Positions 1 through 10,128 of a stretch of DNA of 64,000 bases are shown piece after piece. Each line of letters opens with the position of its first letter. Within the stretch, counting starts at the first letter, position 1. Position numbers and translations under genes: made by a program. The stretch spans positions 1 to 64,000 of the forward strand of contig OY763926.1 of assembly GCA_963667715.1 (NCBI GenBank). Direction: 5' to 3'. The notes below the pieces were generated by a model. It had not been told where the DNA came from. It searched no databases and saw nothing but the letters and a program-made list of their open reading frames with translations. This DNA is from JAFGDI01 sp963667715. Lineage in GTDB: Bacteria; Planctomycetota; Phycisphaerae; Sedimentisphaerales; SM23-30.

Positions 1-461
1 TTAAAAAAACTTTAGAAAGAGCGATAATATTTTAAAACATTGTCCAAAAACTCAATACAGCATATCGACACCTAACCGCAAAAAACACATAAAGACCAAC
101 AAACAAAGCACTTATGGTTTTTTTAACATTAAGTGTTTTTTTCGTCATTTAGCTGCTGTTTTTTACGGACCTTTAGCTAAAATTTGAAAAAAAACAAAAA
201 AGTCCCAAAAAAACAAGGTCCTATAATCTCGGAGATGGTAATTTCTATCGATTATCAGGACTTAAAATTCTCATTTTGAATGTAATTTCTGCCGATAATA
301 ACTGTGACAGGGTAAGTACCAGACAAAATTTAATACCTGACTAGATTAACATACTATATAATAAGCACTCAATATATCATATGCCCACTGCCGGCGAATG
401 GTTCAAGTAGGTTGTTATAGCATACAATCCTGAATCACCTATGGCTTAAAGACAGGAAATC
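1..461. other. AT-rich non-coding stretch before the glycan cluster
   Basis: No reading frame of useful length is open on either strand. It holds a possible weak terminator for a gene left of the window (109-142), an imperfect 18-bp direct repeat (238-255 and 282-299, 15 of 18 identical, 44 bp apart) and a TATAAT hexamer at 357-362 that could be the -10 of the glycan operon, although no good -35 lies 17 bp upstream. An AGGAAAT Shine-Dalgarno sits just before the ATG at 462. Confidence 0.5.
109..142 (+). terminator. possible rho-independent terminator
   Basis: CACTTATG and CATTAAGTG can pair with one bulge around an A/T loop, followed by seven T. It would end a transcript coming from left of the window. 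The stem is weak and AT-rich. Confidence 0.3.
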
Positions 462-1472
462 ATGAAAAACTATCAGTCAACACTAATATCTATTGTCGTT
501 CCCATGTATAATGAGCAAGAGAATGTTCATGACATGATAGGCGAAATAATAAAAGTAACCCAAGATAACTCACTAAACTATGAGTTAATACTAATAAACG
601 ACGGTAGTACAGACAAAACTGGCGAATTGCTACAGGAAGCGGCGAACGAGTTTGACCCCGACGGGCAACATATATCTATTATAGAATTCCGTCGTAACTT
701 TGGCCAGACAGCAGCTCTGGCAGCTGGTTTTGACCATTCCAAAGGGTTTGTAGTTATCCCGATGGACGGCGACCTGCAGAACGATCCGGCCGATATCCCC
801 AAATTACTGGATAAACTCTCTGAAGGGTATGATGTCGTTAGTGGCTGGCGAAAAAATAGAAAAGATAAAGCTGTTACCAGAAAACTGCCCTCAAAGCTGG
901 CAAATATGCTAATCGGTAAAATCACCGGTGTATATCTCCATGATTACGGGTGTACATTAAAAGCATATCACTCTGATACCGTTAAACACATAAAGCTTTA
1001 CGGCGAGATGCACAGGTTTATCCCGGCTATTGCCAAATGGTCAGGTGCCAGAGTAACAGAAATACCGGTAAATCACCGGCCACGAACCAGAGGAGAGGCC
1101 AAATATGGTCTGGGCAGAACCTGGAAGGTGCTTCTTGACCTTATGACTATTAAATTCCTGGGCACATTCAGTAATCGTCCGATCCATATCTTCGGCGGCA
1201 TGGGGTTACTCTCACTGCTGGCCTCATTTATAAGTGCTGGATATATGATATACCTGAAATTATTCCATAGAATCGATATGGACCGAAGCCCGCTGCCGGT
1301 ACTTGCCGCTATGCTGATGATGATGGCATTGCAGTTTACCTTTATGGGGCTGCTCGCTGAGATGCAGTGCAGAATATATCATGAGTCACAGAGTAAGCCA
1401 ACCTATATAATAAGAAATATAATACACGCGAAAAAGAATACACTATTAAACGAAAATAATTGTGATGACTAA
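462..1472 (+). CDS. GT2 polyprenyl-phosphate glycosyltransferase (DPM1/GtrB/ArnC type)
   Basis: A 336-residue membrane-anchored glycosyltransferase that most likely moves a sugar from a nucleotide donor to a polyprenyl phosphate carrier at the cytoplasmic face. The N-terminal GT-A fold shows the NDGS motif (about residues 46-49) and the metal-binding DGDLQND segment (about 102-108). Two hydrophobic segments near residues 245-270 and 280-310 give the C-terminal membrane anchor typical of GtrB/ArnC-like enzymes. The ATG has a good AGGAAAT ribosome site. Its stop overlaps the start of the following GT-C-like gene, which suggests translational coupling and a carrier-sugar synthase/user pair. The sugar cannot be read from sequence. 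Confidence 0.88.
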   Translation: MKNYQSTLISIVVPMYNEQENVHDMIGEIIKVTQDNSLNYELILINDGSTDKTGELLQEAANEFDPDGQHISIIEFRRNFGQTAALAAGFDHSKGFVVIPMDGDLQNDPADIPKLLDKLSEGYDVVSGWRKNRKDKAVTRKLPSKLANMLIGKITGVYLHDYGCTLKAYHSDTVKHIKLYGEMHRFIPAIAKWSGARVTEIPVNHRPRTRGEAKYGLGRTWKVLLDLMTIKFLGTFSNRPIHIFGGMGLLSLLASFISAGYMIYLKLFHRIDMDRSPLPVLAAMLMMMALQFTFMGLLAEMQCRIYHESQSKPTYIIRNIIHAKKNTLLNENNCDD

Positions 1473-3705
1473 TATTTTGACAGAAGCAGACCAAAACCAG
1501 ACAGAGAAAAAGAGCAGCTGGATTATTCCGGCATTAATCGCTTTGATAATTGCAGCAATTCCATTTTGCTATGGTAAGATGTACGAATTTCAGACCAGCG
1601 ACCCATTTGACAGTGCTCTTAATATATATAACAGTCACGAACTGCTAATGGGTAAGCAAATCTTCAAAGAGATAAACCCATCAGCCAGACCAGGCACATT
1701 ACTGGTTAATACTCTTGGCGTGTGGCTTTTTGGTTATTCTGAAACCGGACCGAAAATAATCCAGACAATAATGCAGATCGGTGCCCTTGCAATGGCTTTT
1801 ACCTGCATTCGACGGCTGTTTGGAAATATACCAGCAATCTTTGCTGTAGTTATGGGGGCATTTTACCTAAGCTCTCAGCCGTACGCAAAATTCGGGAATG
1901 TAAAAGAACAATATATGATCGCATGTATGATCATGGCGGCATGCAGTTTTATAAACTATCAATTCAAAAATAAAAAGTATTGGCTCTGGCTCACCGGAGC
2001 ATTTGCTATTAATACATGGTATTTCAAGCCAACGGGCTTTTCGATAGCTGGAGCTATCTTTGCTTTTCTTCTACTTGAGATAATTTTACATAGAGATAAT
2101 TTAAAACAGTCTATGCAAATGATCCTTGAACTGTTCATTGGAGCAGCGGCAGGATTGGTTCCGGTAATGTTATTTTTTACCACTTTGGGCGAACCGTTTT
2201 TTTTAGCAAAACAATTTCCAGCCGTGATCATTATTACCGTACTGGTTATATACCTGATAGTAAAATATTTGAGCAAATACTTTAAGACCGCAGCTTTGAC
2301 AGTAGCCCGTATCGATAAAAGGATAACTATCGGTTCAGGCGTGGGGCTGACGATAATGCTGGTAATCTCATACTATCTGCATGCCAGAATAGGGCAGACG
2401 GATTATTTCATTCGAGACCTGCCGCTTTTAGACAGAATTAGCGACGAACTGTCTATTGCATACCGCCATATAACAGATATAACTGGAGCTATGTACAATA
2501 TGTTTTTCGGCGAAAACAGCTATGTGGCTGGAAGTAAGACTGTAAGTACATTTTCAAGTCAGTTTGCAGAAGTAATTAAATATTCACATAGTTTCGTCAT
2601 CCCTATTGGTCTGTCACTAAGTGCTATAATATGGTGGGTAATTAATATTTTCACAAACAAGACAGCCGGCGATGATGAAAAATATATTAGTTTCACCAAA
2701 ACCCAAAAGCAGTTATTTATTTTCTTAGCTCTATGGTGGGTCTTTGATATGCTTTTTGTCTGGATATCTCCCAGAGCTTATGTTCAATACTTCCTGCCGC
2801 CTAATGCGTCAGCAATATTTCTGGCCGGATTTATAATTAGCAAAGCGATCAAAGACAAGCTTTCTATTGCCATTATTGCTGGCTGCTGGCTAGCCGTTGA
2901 GATATTTACTGCTTCATACTCATCAGCAAATATCGATAAAATGGTAATAATATTCTCGATACTATTATTCATTTTATCATTCCTCTTTACTATTACAAAA
3001 CTAAAGTTGTCTACCACCCGACCTATAACAATTATGTGCATCGCTCTGGCTATATTATTGTCTAATCTTGATAATTGCCAGGCTATGAAAAAGAAAATGG
3101 ACAGTACAACACAGATCGCTAACAGTGGCGGCAGTCTTTGGCAAGCTATTGGTAAATACATAAAAGATAACTCTGCTGACAAGGATAATATCTATGTTTG
3201 GGGTTGGTTCCCGGGAATATATGTTGCATCAGAAAGATCTTCTGCGTGTAGAATGCCATCGTATAGTGACATGCATTCAGACTCAGTTGATGCAGTAAAC
3301 AAGGCTCAGGATATTATTGTTCGTGACCTGAGCAAGAGCAAACCGCTTTTCATTGTTGATTCGCAAAAAATGCATTATCCGTATAATGACCATCCGGTGT
3401 ATGATCTGTGGCCAACATTGCCGCCGGGGCTAGGCCGTGAAACAGACCGTAAGTTTTTAACATCCTCAGCAGACTTGAAATACTACAACGCGAACTATTA
3501 TAAGATAATCAAAAATGCATGTATTTCATTAACAACCAGAAAAGATCGTATTGGCGGCCCTGCCTCTGCTGAGAAAGCAGAAGAACTGGCTGAGCTGGAA
3601 GTAGAAAGACATAAAACACTAGAACCATTGCGTGACTTTATTGTCAAAAACTATTATCCTTTCAAACGTTTCAACAATATGGTTATCTTAAAGAGAAGAA
3701 AATAA
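1465..3705 (+). CDS. GT-C-like polytopic membrane glycosyltransferase (GT39/ArnT-like)
   Basis: About 746 residues with many hydrophobic segments over the first 540 residues, then a soluble C-terminal domain of about 200 residues containing a VWGWFPGIYV-like strand. This is the layout of GT-C enzymes that use polyprenyl-phosphate sugars on the outer face of the cytoplasmic membrane. An acidic SDPFDS stretch near residue 45, in the first extracytoplasmic loop, could supply the catalytic acidic residues of that fold. The gene overlaps the preceding GT2 gene by 8 bp; GTG at 1462 or ATG at 1465 may be used and I chose the ATG. Pairing with the GT2 enzyme supports the role; the acceptor is unknown. 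Confidence 0.72.
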   Translation: MTNILTEADQNQTEKKSSWIIPALIALIIAAIPFCYGKMYEFQTSDPFDSALNIYNSHELLMGKQIFKEINPSARPGTLLVNTLGVWLFGYSETGPKIIQTIMQIGALAMAFTCIRRLFGNIPAIFAVVMGAFYLSSQPYAKFGNVKEQYMIACMIMAACSFINYQFKNKKYWLWLTGAFAINTWYFKPTGFSIAGAIFAFLLLEIILHRDNLKQSMQMILELFIGAAAGLVPVMLFFTTLGEPFFLAKQFPAVIIITVLVIYLIVKYLSKYFKTAALTVARIDKRITIGSGVGLTIMLVISYYLHARIGQTDYFIRDLPLLDRISDELSIAYRHITDITGAMYNMFFGENSYVAGSKTVSTFSSQFAEVIKYSHSFVIPIGLSLSAIIWWVINIFTNKTAGDDEKYISFTKTQKQLFIFLALWWVFDMLFVWISPRAYVQYFLPPNASAIFLAGFIISKAIKDKLSIAIIAGCWLAVEIFTASYSSANIDKMVIIFSILLFILSFLFTITKLKLSTTRPITIMCIALAILLSNLDNCQAMKKKMDSTTQIANSGGSLWQAIGKYIKDNSADKDNIYVWGWFPGIYVASERSSACRMPSYSDMHSDSVDAVNKAQDIIVRDLSKSKPLFIVDSQKMHYPYNDHPVYDLWPTLPPGLGRETDRKFLTSSADLKYYNANYYKIIKNACISLTTRKDRIGGPASAEKAEELAELEVERHKTLEPLRDFIVKNYYPFKRFNNMVILKRRK

Positions 3706-3708
3706 AGC

Positions 3709-4842
3709 ATGAAAATACTTATGCTCAACTATGAGTTTCCGCCTATTGGAGGAGGGGCTGGTCAGGCTCAGCAAAATATACTCCGTCAGTTTTCCAACAG
3801 CCCAGACTTACGTGTTGATGTGCTGACGTGCGGAACTTCACCGGGTATAATAACCGAACAATTCTCCGATAATATAAAAATAATCAAAGTAGGTATCAAA
3901 AAAGACAATCTGCATTACTGGAAGAAGTCTGAGGTTATTAGCTGGCTGCTGCGAGCGGGAAGAATACATAAAAAGCTGGTAAAAGAAAATGACTATGATC
4001 TGGCCCATGCTTTTTTTGGATTTCCAACCGGCTACCTGCCATATAAAACAGCTGGTCAGCTGCCATATATAATTTCACTGCGTGGCTCTGATGTACCGGG
4101 GTACAATATTCGACTTGGCGTAGACTATTATCTGTTAGCGGGACTATTCAAAAGAATATGGACAAAGGCCAAAGCTGTCATAGCCAATAGTGATGGTCTT
4201 GCAAAGCTGGCAAAAAGATTCACACCCGAACTGGTGATACCGGTCATAGTAAACGGGATTGATACGCGTAGATACCAGCCAATCGAGAACCATGCTCTTG
4301 GCGAACAAATAAACCTGCTGACGGTATGTAGACTGATCAGCCGCAAGCGTATTGATATACTGATAAATGCCGTGAAGATATGCCTTGAGAAAGGACAGAA
4401 TGTTAGACTCAATATAGCCGGACATGGAAACCTGAGAGATGAGCTGGAAAAGCTGGCAAAAGATCTTAACATTTATGAAAATGTAAGGTTTCTGGGCAGA
4501 GTAGAAAATGATGAGATGCCGGAAGTGTATCAGGCAAATGACATTTTCGTTATGAGCAGTGCCCATGAAGGAATGAGTAATGCAATGCTGGAGGCGATGG
4601 CATGCGGACTGCCGATAGTAACTACTCATTGTGAAGGTGTTGATGAGCTAATTGCACAAAACGGGATTATAGCCAAAGATGACAGCCCGGAACGTTTTGC
4701 AGAAGCTATAGAGCAAATGATCAATGACAAAACGATGTACCAGCAAAGCCGACTTGCCGCCCGGGAACAAGCTGAGAAATTCTCATGGGCAAATACCGCG
4801 GCAATGTATATTGATGCGTATAAAAAAGCGATCTGCAACTAA
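3709..4842 (+). CDS. GT4-family glycosyltransferase
   Basis: A 377-residue GT-B fold enzyme expected to be cytoplasmic or membrane-peripheral and to add a sugar to a growing glycan. The N-terminal glycine-rich loop (FPPIGGGAG, residues 10-18) and the C-terminal donor-binding E-x7-E region (AHEGMSNAMLEAMACG, near residue 290) are both clear, and the length is normal. It starts three bases after the stop of the membrane protein gene and is followed by the adenylating enzyme, so it belongs to the same plus-strand operon. Linkage and donor cannot be assigned. Confidence 0.88.
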   Translation: MKILMLNYEFPPIGGGAGQAQQNILRQFSNSPDLRVDVLTCGTSPGIITEQFSDNIKIIKVGIKKDNLHYWKKSEVISWLLRAGRIHKKLVKENDYDLAHAFFGFPTGYLPYKTAGQLPYIISLRGSDVPGYNIRLGVDYYLLAGLFKRIWTKAKAVIANSDGLAKLAKRFTPELVIPVIVNGIDTRRYQPIENHALGEQINLLTVCRLISRKRIDILINAVKICLEKGQNVRLNIAGHGNLRDELEKLAKDLNIYENVRFLGRVENDEMPEVYQANDIFVMSSAHEGMSNAMLEAMACGLPIVTTHCEGVDELIAQNGIIAKDDSPERFAEAIEQMINDKTMYQQSRLAAREQAEKFSWANTAAMYIDAYKKAICN

Positions 4843-4862
4843 GGATAAAAGCACAAAACATT

Positions 4863-6200
4863 ATGTACAGCTGGAGATACAATTTAATGAAAGTTGCCGA
4901 CTGCATTTTGCGAGTTGGCGTATTCAAACGCTTTAAGTATTTTCTGGAGCTGGAAACATATTCATTAGAACAATTAAAAGCGACCCAGAAAAGCAAGTTA
5001 GAGAGCTTATTAATTCATAGCTTCAATAATGTGCCGTATTACCGCGAGGTACTGGGCGATTGTGGAGTAGTAGTTAACAATACAGTTGATCTTGACAGGT
5101 TTGAAAATATCCCGATCTTGAATAAGGCAATAATTCGAGAACAGGGAGAACGGCTCTACGCCAAAGATTATAAATCCCGTCATCATTATAAAAACACTTC
5201 AGGCGGCAGTACCGGCGAGCCCGTAACATTTATTCAGGATTGGGAATATAAAAAGTGGTCCGTTGCTGCCAGGTTTTATTATAATACATTTATCAATAAG
5301 TACCCCGGCGACCGAGAGGTGAAACTTTGGGGTGCCGAGCGTGATATTTTCACCAGAAAAAAAGCTCCGGCACTGGCCTTGGCACAATGGCTGTTCAATA
5401 TGAAAGTACTCAACAGCTTTGACATGTCAGGCGATAGCATGAAAAACTACATTGAGCAGTGGAATAGATTCAGGCCGTCACTTGTCTGGTCATATACCAG
5501 TTCGATACACGAGCTATGTAGATTTGCCAAGCAGGAAGCCCTGGAAATCACCCCGCCCAATGGTGTGATATGTACCGCCGAAACTCTAACCGAAGAAGTT
5601 CGCGAATTTATCGAAATCGTGGTAAAAGCTCCGGTACTCAACCAGTACGGATCAAGAGAAATAGGTATTGGCGGCTGTGAATGCACGGCGAAAAGTGGCC
5701 TGCATATTTTCCCGCATATTAATTATATGGAAATACTCGACGAGTCTGGTAAAGCTCTGGGAGCCGAAAGTAGTGGGAATATTCATGTGACATTACTGAC
5801 AAATTATTCTATGCCGCTGATAAGATACCAGATCGGCGACACGGGCTGCCTCGCCAGCGCGAAAAAATGTAGCTGCGGTAGATCATGGCCAAAACTTCGG
5901 TCGGTAACCGGTAGAATATCTGACCACTTCCGTTCGAGTAGCGGGAAAATAGTACATGGTGAGTTTTTCACTCATTTATTCTATAATAAAAAGAATATCA
6001 AGCAGTTTCAGTTTATTCAAAAGCAGTTGGACGAGATCGATGTTAATTTTGTCGGCACTTTATCTGATAATGAAAGAAACGACATTGCCAGCAAGATAAA
6101 TATTGCGATGGCAAGTGATTGCAAAATAAACTTTAACCATATGGATAACATCGAACGTGCCGTCAGTGGCAAATACAGATATACTATCAGTAAAATATAG
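4863..6200 (+). CDS. CapK / phenylacetate-CoA ligase-like adenylate-forming protein
   Basis: A 445-residue member of the adenylate-forming superfamily of the PaaK/CapK type found in polysaccharide loci. Visible are the phosphate-binding loop SGGSTGEP (residues 113-120), a YGSREIG motif (A5-like, near 265), GDTG (near 323) and the hinge TGRISD (near 352). CapK-type proteins are thought to activate small acids for transfer to capsule or lipopolysaccharide; the substrate is unknown here. The ATG at 4863 lacks a well-spaced ribosome site, while an ATG at 4887 follows GGAG by 11 bases, so the true start may be eight codons later. It lies between two GT4 genes, which points to glycan decoration rather than phenylacetate breakdown. 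Confidence 0.8.
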   Translation: MYSWRYNLMKVADCILRVGVFKRFKYFLELETYSLEQLKATQKSKLESLLIHSFNNVPYYREVLGDCGVVVNNTVDLDRFENIPILNKAIIREQGERLYAKDYKSRHHYKNTSGGSTGEPVTFIQDWEYKKWSVAARFYYNTFINKYPGDREVKLWGAERDIFTRKKAPALALAQWLFNMKVLNSFDMSGDSMKNYIEQWNRFRPSLVWSYTSSIHELCRFAKQEALEITPPNGVICTAETLTEEVREFIEIVVKAPVLNQYGSREIGIGGCECTAKSGLHIFPHINYMEILDESGKALGAESSGNIHVTLLTNYSMPLIRYQIGDTGCLASAKKCSCGRSWPKLRSVTGRISDHFRSSSGKIVHGEFFTHLFYNKKNIKQFQFIQKQLDEIDVNFVGTLSDNERNDIASKINIAMASDCKINFNHMDNIERAVSGKYRYTISKI

Positions 6201-6203
6201 ACC

Positions 6204-7286
6204 ATGGCAAAAAGTATCAGGAAAATTTGTTTTATCTCGCCGAAAGGTTATCCTGTGTATAATCCCGAATGCCGGGAAGTGTTCGGCGGAGCTGAAGTCG
6301 ATCTGTACCATATCGCTACAGAGCTGGCAAAAGACCCGAACTATCAGGTATCGTGTATAGTAGCAGACTATGGCCAGACCAGGATCGAATCTATAGAAAA
6401 TGTATCATTGATAAAAAGCCTTAACTTTAAGTCTGGTCAAATATCAGGAGCGAAAAAAATATGGCAGGCCATGAAGGATGCCGACGCTGACATTTACTTC
6501 ATAAAAACAGCTTCGGCTGGAACTTTTCTGGCAGCATTATTTTGCAAGACACACAAAAAGAAATTTGTTTATCGCTCTGCTCATACCGATCATTGTGATG
6601 GCACGTGGTTGAAAAAACATCCACTGGCCGGAAGATTTTTCAAATGGGCACTAAAACATGCGGCAGTCCGATTTGTGCAAAATGAATCTGACATAACAGC
6701 TCTTAAAGCTACTACCGGACTTGACTCAATTGCTATTGCGAACGCACATCGACCTCAACCACAAACCCACAACGAAAGGAAGCACATACTTTGGGCCGGA
6801 AGAAGTGCGAAATTCAAACAGCCTGAACTGTTTATTGAATTAGCAAGCTTGAACCCTGACTATCATTTCGTTATGATATGCCAAAGATCAACGTGCGATA
6901 CGGAATATAATAGGATCAAGGAAAAGGCAATTCAAATAGCTAACCTGGAGTTTATCGAAAGAGTTCCATACAACGAGATCGGAAAATATTTTGCCGAAGC
7001 TAAAATGCTGGTCAATACAAGCACCGCCGAGGGTTTCCCAAACACGTTCATTCAGGCAGCTATGGCGGGCGCACCTATACTATCGCTTAATGTCGATCCG
7101 GATGGTTTTTTAGAAAAACATAAATGTGGGATATGCACAAGAAATACAAAAGAGTTAAATACTGCATTGGAAACGATAATAGAAAACTTTCACAGCTATT
7201 CCGAAGCGGCTATTGAATACGCTAATGTCAGACATAACATATCAACAACAATAGTCAGCTATAAAAAAGTTTTTGAAAGCTTATAG
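6204..7286 (+). CDS. GT4-family glycosyltransferase
   Basis: A 360-residue GT-B protein. The N-terminal domain has a GGAEV loop near residue 30 typical of GT4 sugar transferases, and the C-terminal domain carries the donor-site region TSTAEGFPNTF followed by AAMAGAPIL (near 275), close to the usual EGFPNxxxEAMA consensus but with Gln in place of the second Glu. It follows the adenylating enzyme by three bases and is the last gene of the plus-strand operon. Its 3' end overlaps the convergent minus-strand GT4 gene by 6 bp, leaving no room for a separate terminator. Confidence 0.82.
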   Translation: MAKSIRKICFISPKGYPVYNPECREVFGGAEVDLYHIATELAKDPNYQVSCIVADYGQTRIESIENVSLIKSLNFKSGQISGAKKIWQAMKDADADIYFIKTASAGTFLAALFCKTHKKKFVYRSAHTDHCDGTWLKKHPLAGRFFKWALKHAAVRFVQNESDITALKATTGLDSIAIANAHRPQPQTHNERKHILWAGRSAKFKQPELFIELASLNPDYHFVMICQRSTCDTEYNRIKEKAIQIANLEFIERVPYNEIGKYFAEAKMLVNTSTAEGFPNTFIQAAMAGAPILSLNVDPDGFLEKHKCGICTRNTKELNTALETIIENFHSYSEAAIEYANVRHNISTTIVSYKKVFESL

Positions 7287-8324
7287 ACTGCCCTCATACA
7301 ATTCACGAACTAGTTGGGCAAACTCAGCGGCAACCACCTCTGCGGAATATTCATTTTCAATAATGCGACGACCTTTCTCGCCCATCTGCTTACATTTACT
7401 TCGATCCATATATAAAGCCTCTAACGCCTCATATAGCTCGCCTGGCTTACCAATACTAAAGCCTATATCGCCCTTTGCCAGAACATCTCTATTCATTCCA
7501 ACCGGACTGACAATAGCAGGTATGCCAACAGCCATATATTGCAGCATCTTAAAGCTGCATTTGCCACGTGACCACAGATTTTCTTCAAGCGGCATGAGAC
7601 CGACATCCATTTTGTGAAGCTCTGACACTTCATTTTCACTACTCCACTGAACATATTCATACTGTGGGCAACTGGCAAGTTTATGCTGCCATGGACGATT
7701 AGAGACGATGAGCAATTTGGCATCTTTTCGATCGGCGAGAAAAGTCTCCAGCTCAGGCGATATCATATCGAGATAGTTATAATTACATGCCAGACCTGTC
7801 CAGCCAATTACAAAATCAGAACCAACACCCTCTGCCTTTACGGTAAACCTGTTGGTATCTACAGCAGTTGGCAGAATTTTTATATTACTATTATGTTTAT
7901 TAAAGTAATCTGCCAGATATGTATTGCCGGCAATAATAAGATCCATTTTCTTGGCTATTGCCGGAGCGGCCCAGCGTCCCAAAGGTTTACTCAGCCAGAT
8001 AGCATCGTCAACATCAAATATGCGTGGCCGTTTCATGAATCGCTCAAAAGAGCAATAGCCTTTGACCAGCTCTTTACCAACCCAGGAAACATCGCTGTTT
8101 TTCGCACGAAGTAAGCCAGGGATTCTCGCCGCAGCTTTGAATGGGCTTGGCAGTCCGCAACTCTTTTCAAAGTATGGCAAATGCTCTACAACTTCCACCC
8201 CAGCTTTGGCAAGATATGGCGTATATTGACGCAGCCGAAACCTACTCGATGGAGTGTTTACCCCGCCGGTAAATGCTGACAACCTGATTGTTTTGTTTAT
8301 TTCTCTCACAAATTTATTTCTCAA
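7281..8324 (-). CDS. GT4-like glycosyltransferase
   Basis: A protein of about 347 residues with the two-domain GT-B layout. The C-terminal region holds a GLMPLEENLWSRGK segment and KMLQYMAVGIPAIVSPVG, the donor-binding part of this family. The start is uncertain: the longest frame opens with TTG at 8324, overlapping the upstream GT2 gene by 11 bp, and a GTG at 8309 is an alternative; neither has a strong ribosome site, so translation is probably coupled. It is the last gene of a four-gene minus-strand glycosyltransferase run (7281-11099). Confidence 0.8.
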   Translation of the reverse strand: MRNKFVREINKTIRLSAFTGGVNTPSSRFRLRQYTPYLAKAGVEVVEHLPYFEKSCGLPSPFKAAARIPGLLRAKNSDVSWVGKELVKGYCSFERFMKRPRIFDVDDAIWLSKPLGRWAAPAIAKKMDLIIAGNTYLADYFNKHNSNIKILPTAVDTNRFTVKAEGVGSDFVIGWTGLACNYNYLDMISPELETFLADRKDAKLLIVSNRPWQHKLASCPQYEYVQWSSENEVSELHKMDVGLMPLEENLWSRGKCSFKMLQYMAVGIPAIVSPVGMNRDVLAKGDIGFSIGKPGELYEALEALYMDRSKCKQMGEKGRRIIENEYSAEVVAAEFAQLVRELYEGSL

Positions 8325-9309
8325 TATTTACGTCGGCAACCAATGCCTTACGCAACTTCGTCAATCTCGATGCAGCAGAGACTATCTTACAACATTTCTC
8401 AGTAAACACCGGCGATACCATAGCCAGAGAAAACATAATCCTTAACCATGGTGAATACCAATTCTTAAACTCATTATACATTAACTTAAGACCTTGAGCA
8501 TGTTTCCGGTGAAACAGCATACTCCTCATCCAGCGATACACCATATATTTAGCTGACGGTAGGAATTTATCCAGCCTGCCGCAATCATCGGCTAGCATTA
8601 CCGTTCTATTGACCATATCAATATACTGATCCCACTTTTTTGCAGTATGAGTTAAGCTGTCAGGTATATCTAAATGGTAAATTGATAATGGCTGATTGAC
8701 AAAGCCTAGCTCTGGGTACTTCAATCCCGTACGCCACCACATATCCATATCATTCACATTTTTCTGACCAATAGGAAACATACCTACCTCATCAAACACA
8801 TTCCATTTGATCATAATATTTGATGCATTGCCATATGTCTGAGCGATAAATGCATCAAAAAAATCAGAGAAATATTCTTTTCCACAAAGCAATATATCAG
8901 CCTTTTTTTCACAGTGGTGAACTCTTTGAATATTTGAATTACACAGACAGCGAATATGATTACTACTGATCCATTTCAAATCTGAATTGCGTTTAAGCAA
9001 TTCTATCTGCAAGCGATTCTTATCGGGGAGCCACTCATCATCACTATCCAAAAAAGCTATCCACTGAGAACTCGCAGCTGCTATTCCAGTATTTCTTGCA
9101 ACACTCGCCCCGCCGTTAGCCTGTTTAATAACTTTTATCTTATCACCATAGCCTGACAAAACCTCTAATGTATTATCCTGTGATCCATCATCAACAACAA
9201 TGATCTCATCTACAGGCAAGGTCTGTGCCAGTACACTGTCAATTGCCCGACTGATATAACGCTCTGAGTTATATGCCGGCATTATTAAGCTAACGCTATA
9301 TTCTTCCAT
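8314..9309 (-). CDS. GT2-family glycosyltransferase
   Basis: A 331-residue GT-A enzyme. It opens with SLIMPAYNSERYI, has VVDDGSQDNT near residue 40 and the metal-binding FLDSDDEW near residue 90, and an NDMDMWWR segment near 180 typical of GT2 enzymes that act on surface polysaccharide. No strong transmembrane segment is present. It lies three bases downstream of the 271-residue gene in the same minus-strand operon and closely resembles the GT2 encoded at 10125-11099, so the two probably arose by duplication. Confidence 0.87.
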   Translation of the reverse strand: MEEYSVSLIMPAYNSERYISRAIDSVLAQTLPVDEIIVVDDGSQDNTLEVLSGYGDKIKVIKQANGGASVARNTGIAAASSQWIAFLDSDDEWLPDKNRLQIELLKRNSDLKWISSNHIRCLCNSNIQRVHHCEKKADILLCGKEYFSDFFDAFIAQTYGNASNIMIKWNVFDEVGMFPIGQKNVNDMDMWWRTGLKYPELGFVNQPLSIYHLDIPDSLTHTAKKWDQYIDMVNRTVMLADDCGRLDKFLPSAKYMVYRWMRSMLFHRKHAQGLKLMYNEFKNWYSPWLRIMFSLAMVSPVFTEKCCKIVSAASRLTKLRKALVADVNIEK

Positions 9310-9312
9310 ATT

Positions 9313-10128
9313 CTAATTACTTAACAGGCTCTTTATATCTTTAAACCAATAGTGAGGGTAATATCTAAGCTTACTAACTAAACTCCTGAAATAAAAGCCA
9401 ACATTAAGACAGCTATGTATTTCAACATTTATAACAAAATCATCGGCCAGTACTTTGGGCGGTCGTAATATACCTTTTATTTTATTACCAATATTATCAT
9501 CATGAATAACTATCAGCCAGGCAGGCAGCTTTCTCAGATTAATTATTTCACCAAGCTTGGCAGATTCACCATGTGCAATACCTGAAAAAACTGTAAGGAT
9601 ATTTTCTGGATCGTACTTTTCTACCATTGTAATAAACGAGTTACTTGCGTACCGCTGCAGGCATAACTTTTCTGAATTATAACGATATCCGAAAAGAAAG
9701 TTTAAAAAGTAGCGTTCTGACTTTTCTATTACATTCTGCTGAATTGTTTCAATGAAATGTATATTGATCGCATCATCATTATCAAGTCTGGTTGTAACCA
9801 GATATTCACATTCGCCTTTGATAGCTGAGAATGTATCATTCACCGAGCGAACGACAGTATCCTTATCGAACTTTTCGACAAATATCGGAATAAAGTTTTC
9901 ATACTCACGATATTTTTCTATAGCCTGCACGAGATAATCAGGTGAGTTTTTGTCAAAAAAAACTAACCACTTAAAATCCTGTACCGTTTGCGACTTAACT
10001 GACGGCAGACAATACTTCTCAAAAAGAACTATCCTGCGTTTGATCCACTCTCCATCATCCCGGAAAGCCCAAGATAAATTCACATTGAATCTGGTAATTA
10101 TAAGATGTCTGATATTTTTCTTATTCAA
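9313..10128 (-). CDS. putative rhamnosyltransferase-like glycosyltransferase
   Basis: A 271-residue protein resembling the putative rhamnosyl transferase family (PF11316 type): an N-terminal HLIITRFNVNLSW strand, an LPSVKSQTVQDFKWLVFFD segment and a TTRLDNDDAI motif near residue 120 that would be the metal/nucleotide site. The start is TTG and shares bases with the stop of the upstream GT2 gene (TTGA overlap), so translation is coupled. Rhamnose transfer would fit the rfbC gene at 24344, but that link is an inference and the donor is not proven by sequence. Confidence 0.7.
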   Translation of the reverse strand: MNKKNIRHLIITRFNVNLSWAFRDDGEWIKRRIVLFEKYCLPSVKSQTVQDFKWLVFFDKNSPDYLVQAIEKYREYENFIPIFVEKFDKDTVVRSVNDTFSAIKGECEYLVTTRLDNDDAINIHFIETIQQNVIEKSERYFLNFLFGYRYNSEKLCLQRYASNSFITMVEKYDPENILTVFSGIAHGESAKLGEIINLRKLPAWLIVIHDDNIGNKIKGILRPPKVLADDFVINVEIHSCLNVGFYFRSLVSKLRYYPHYWFKDIKSLLSN

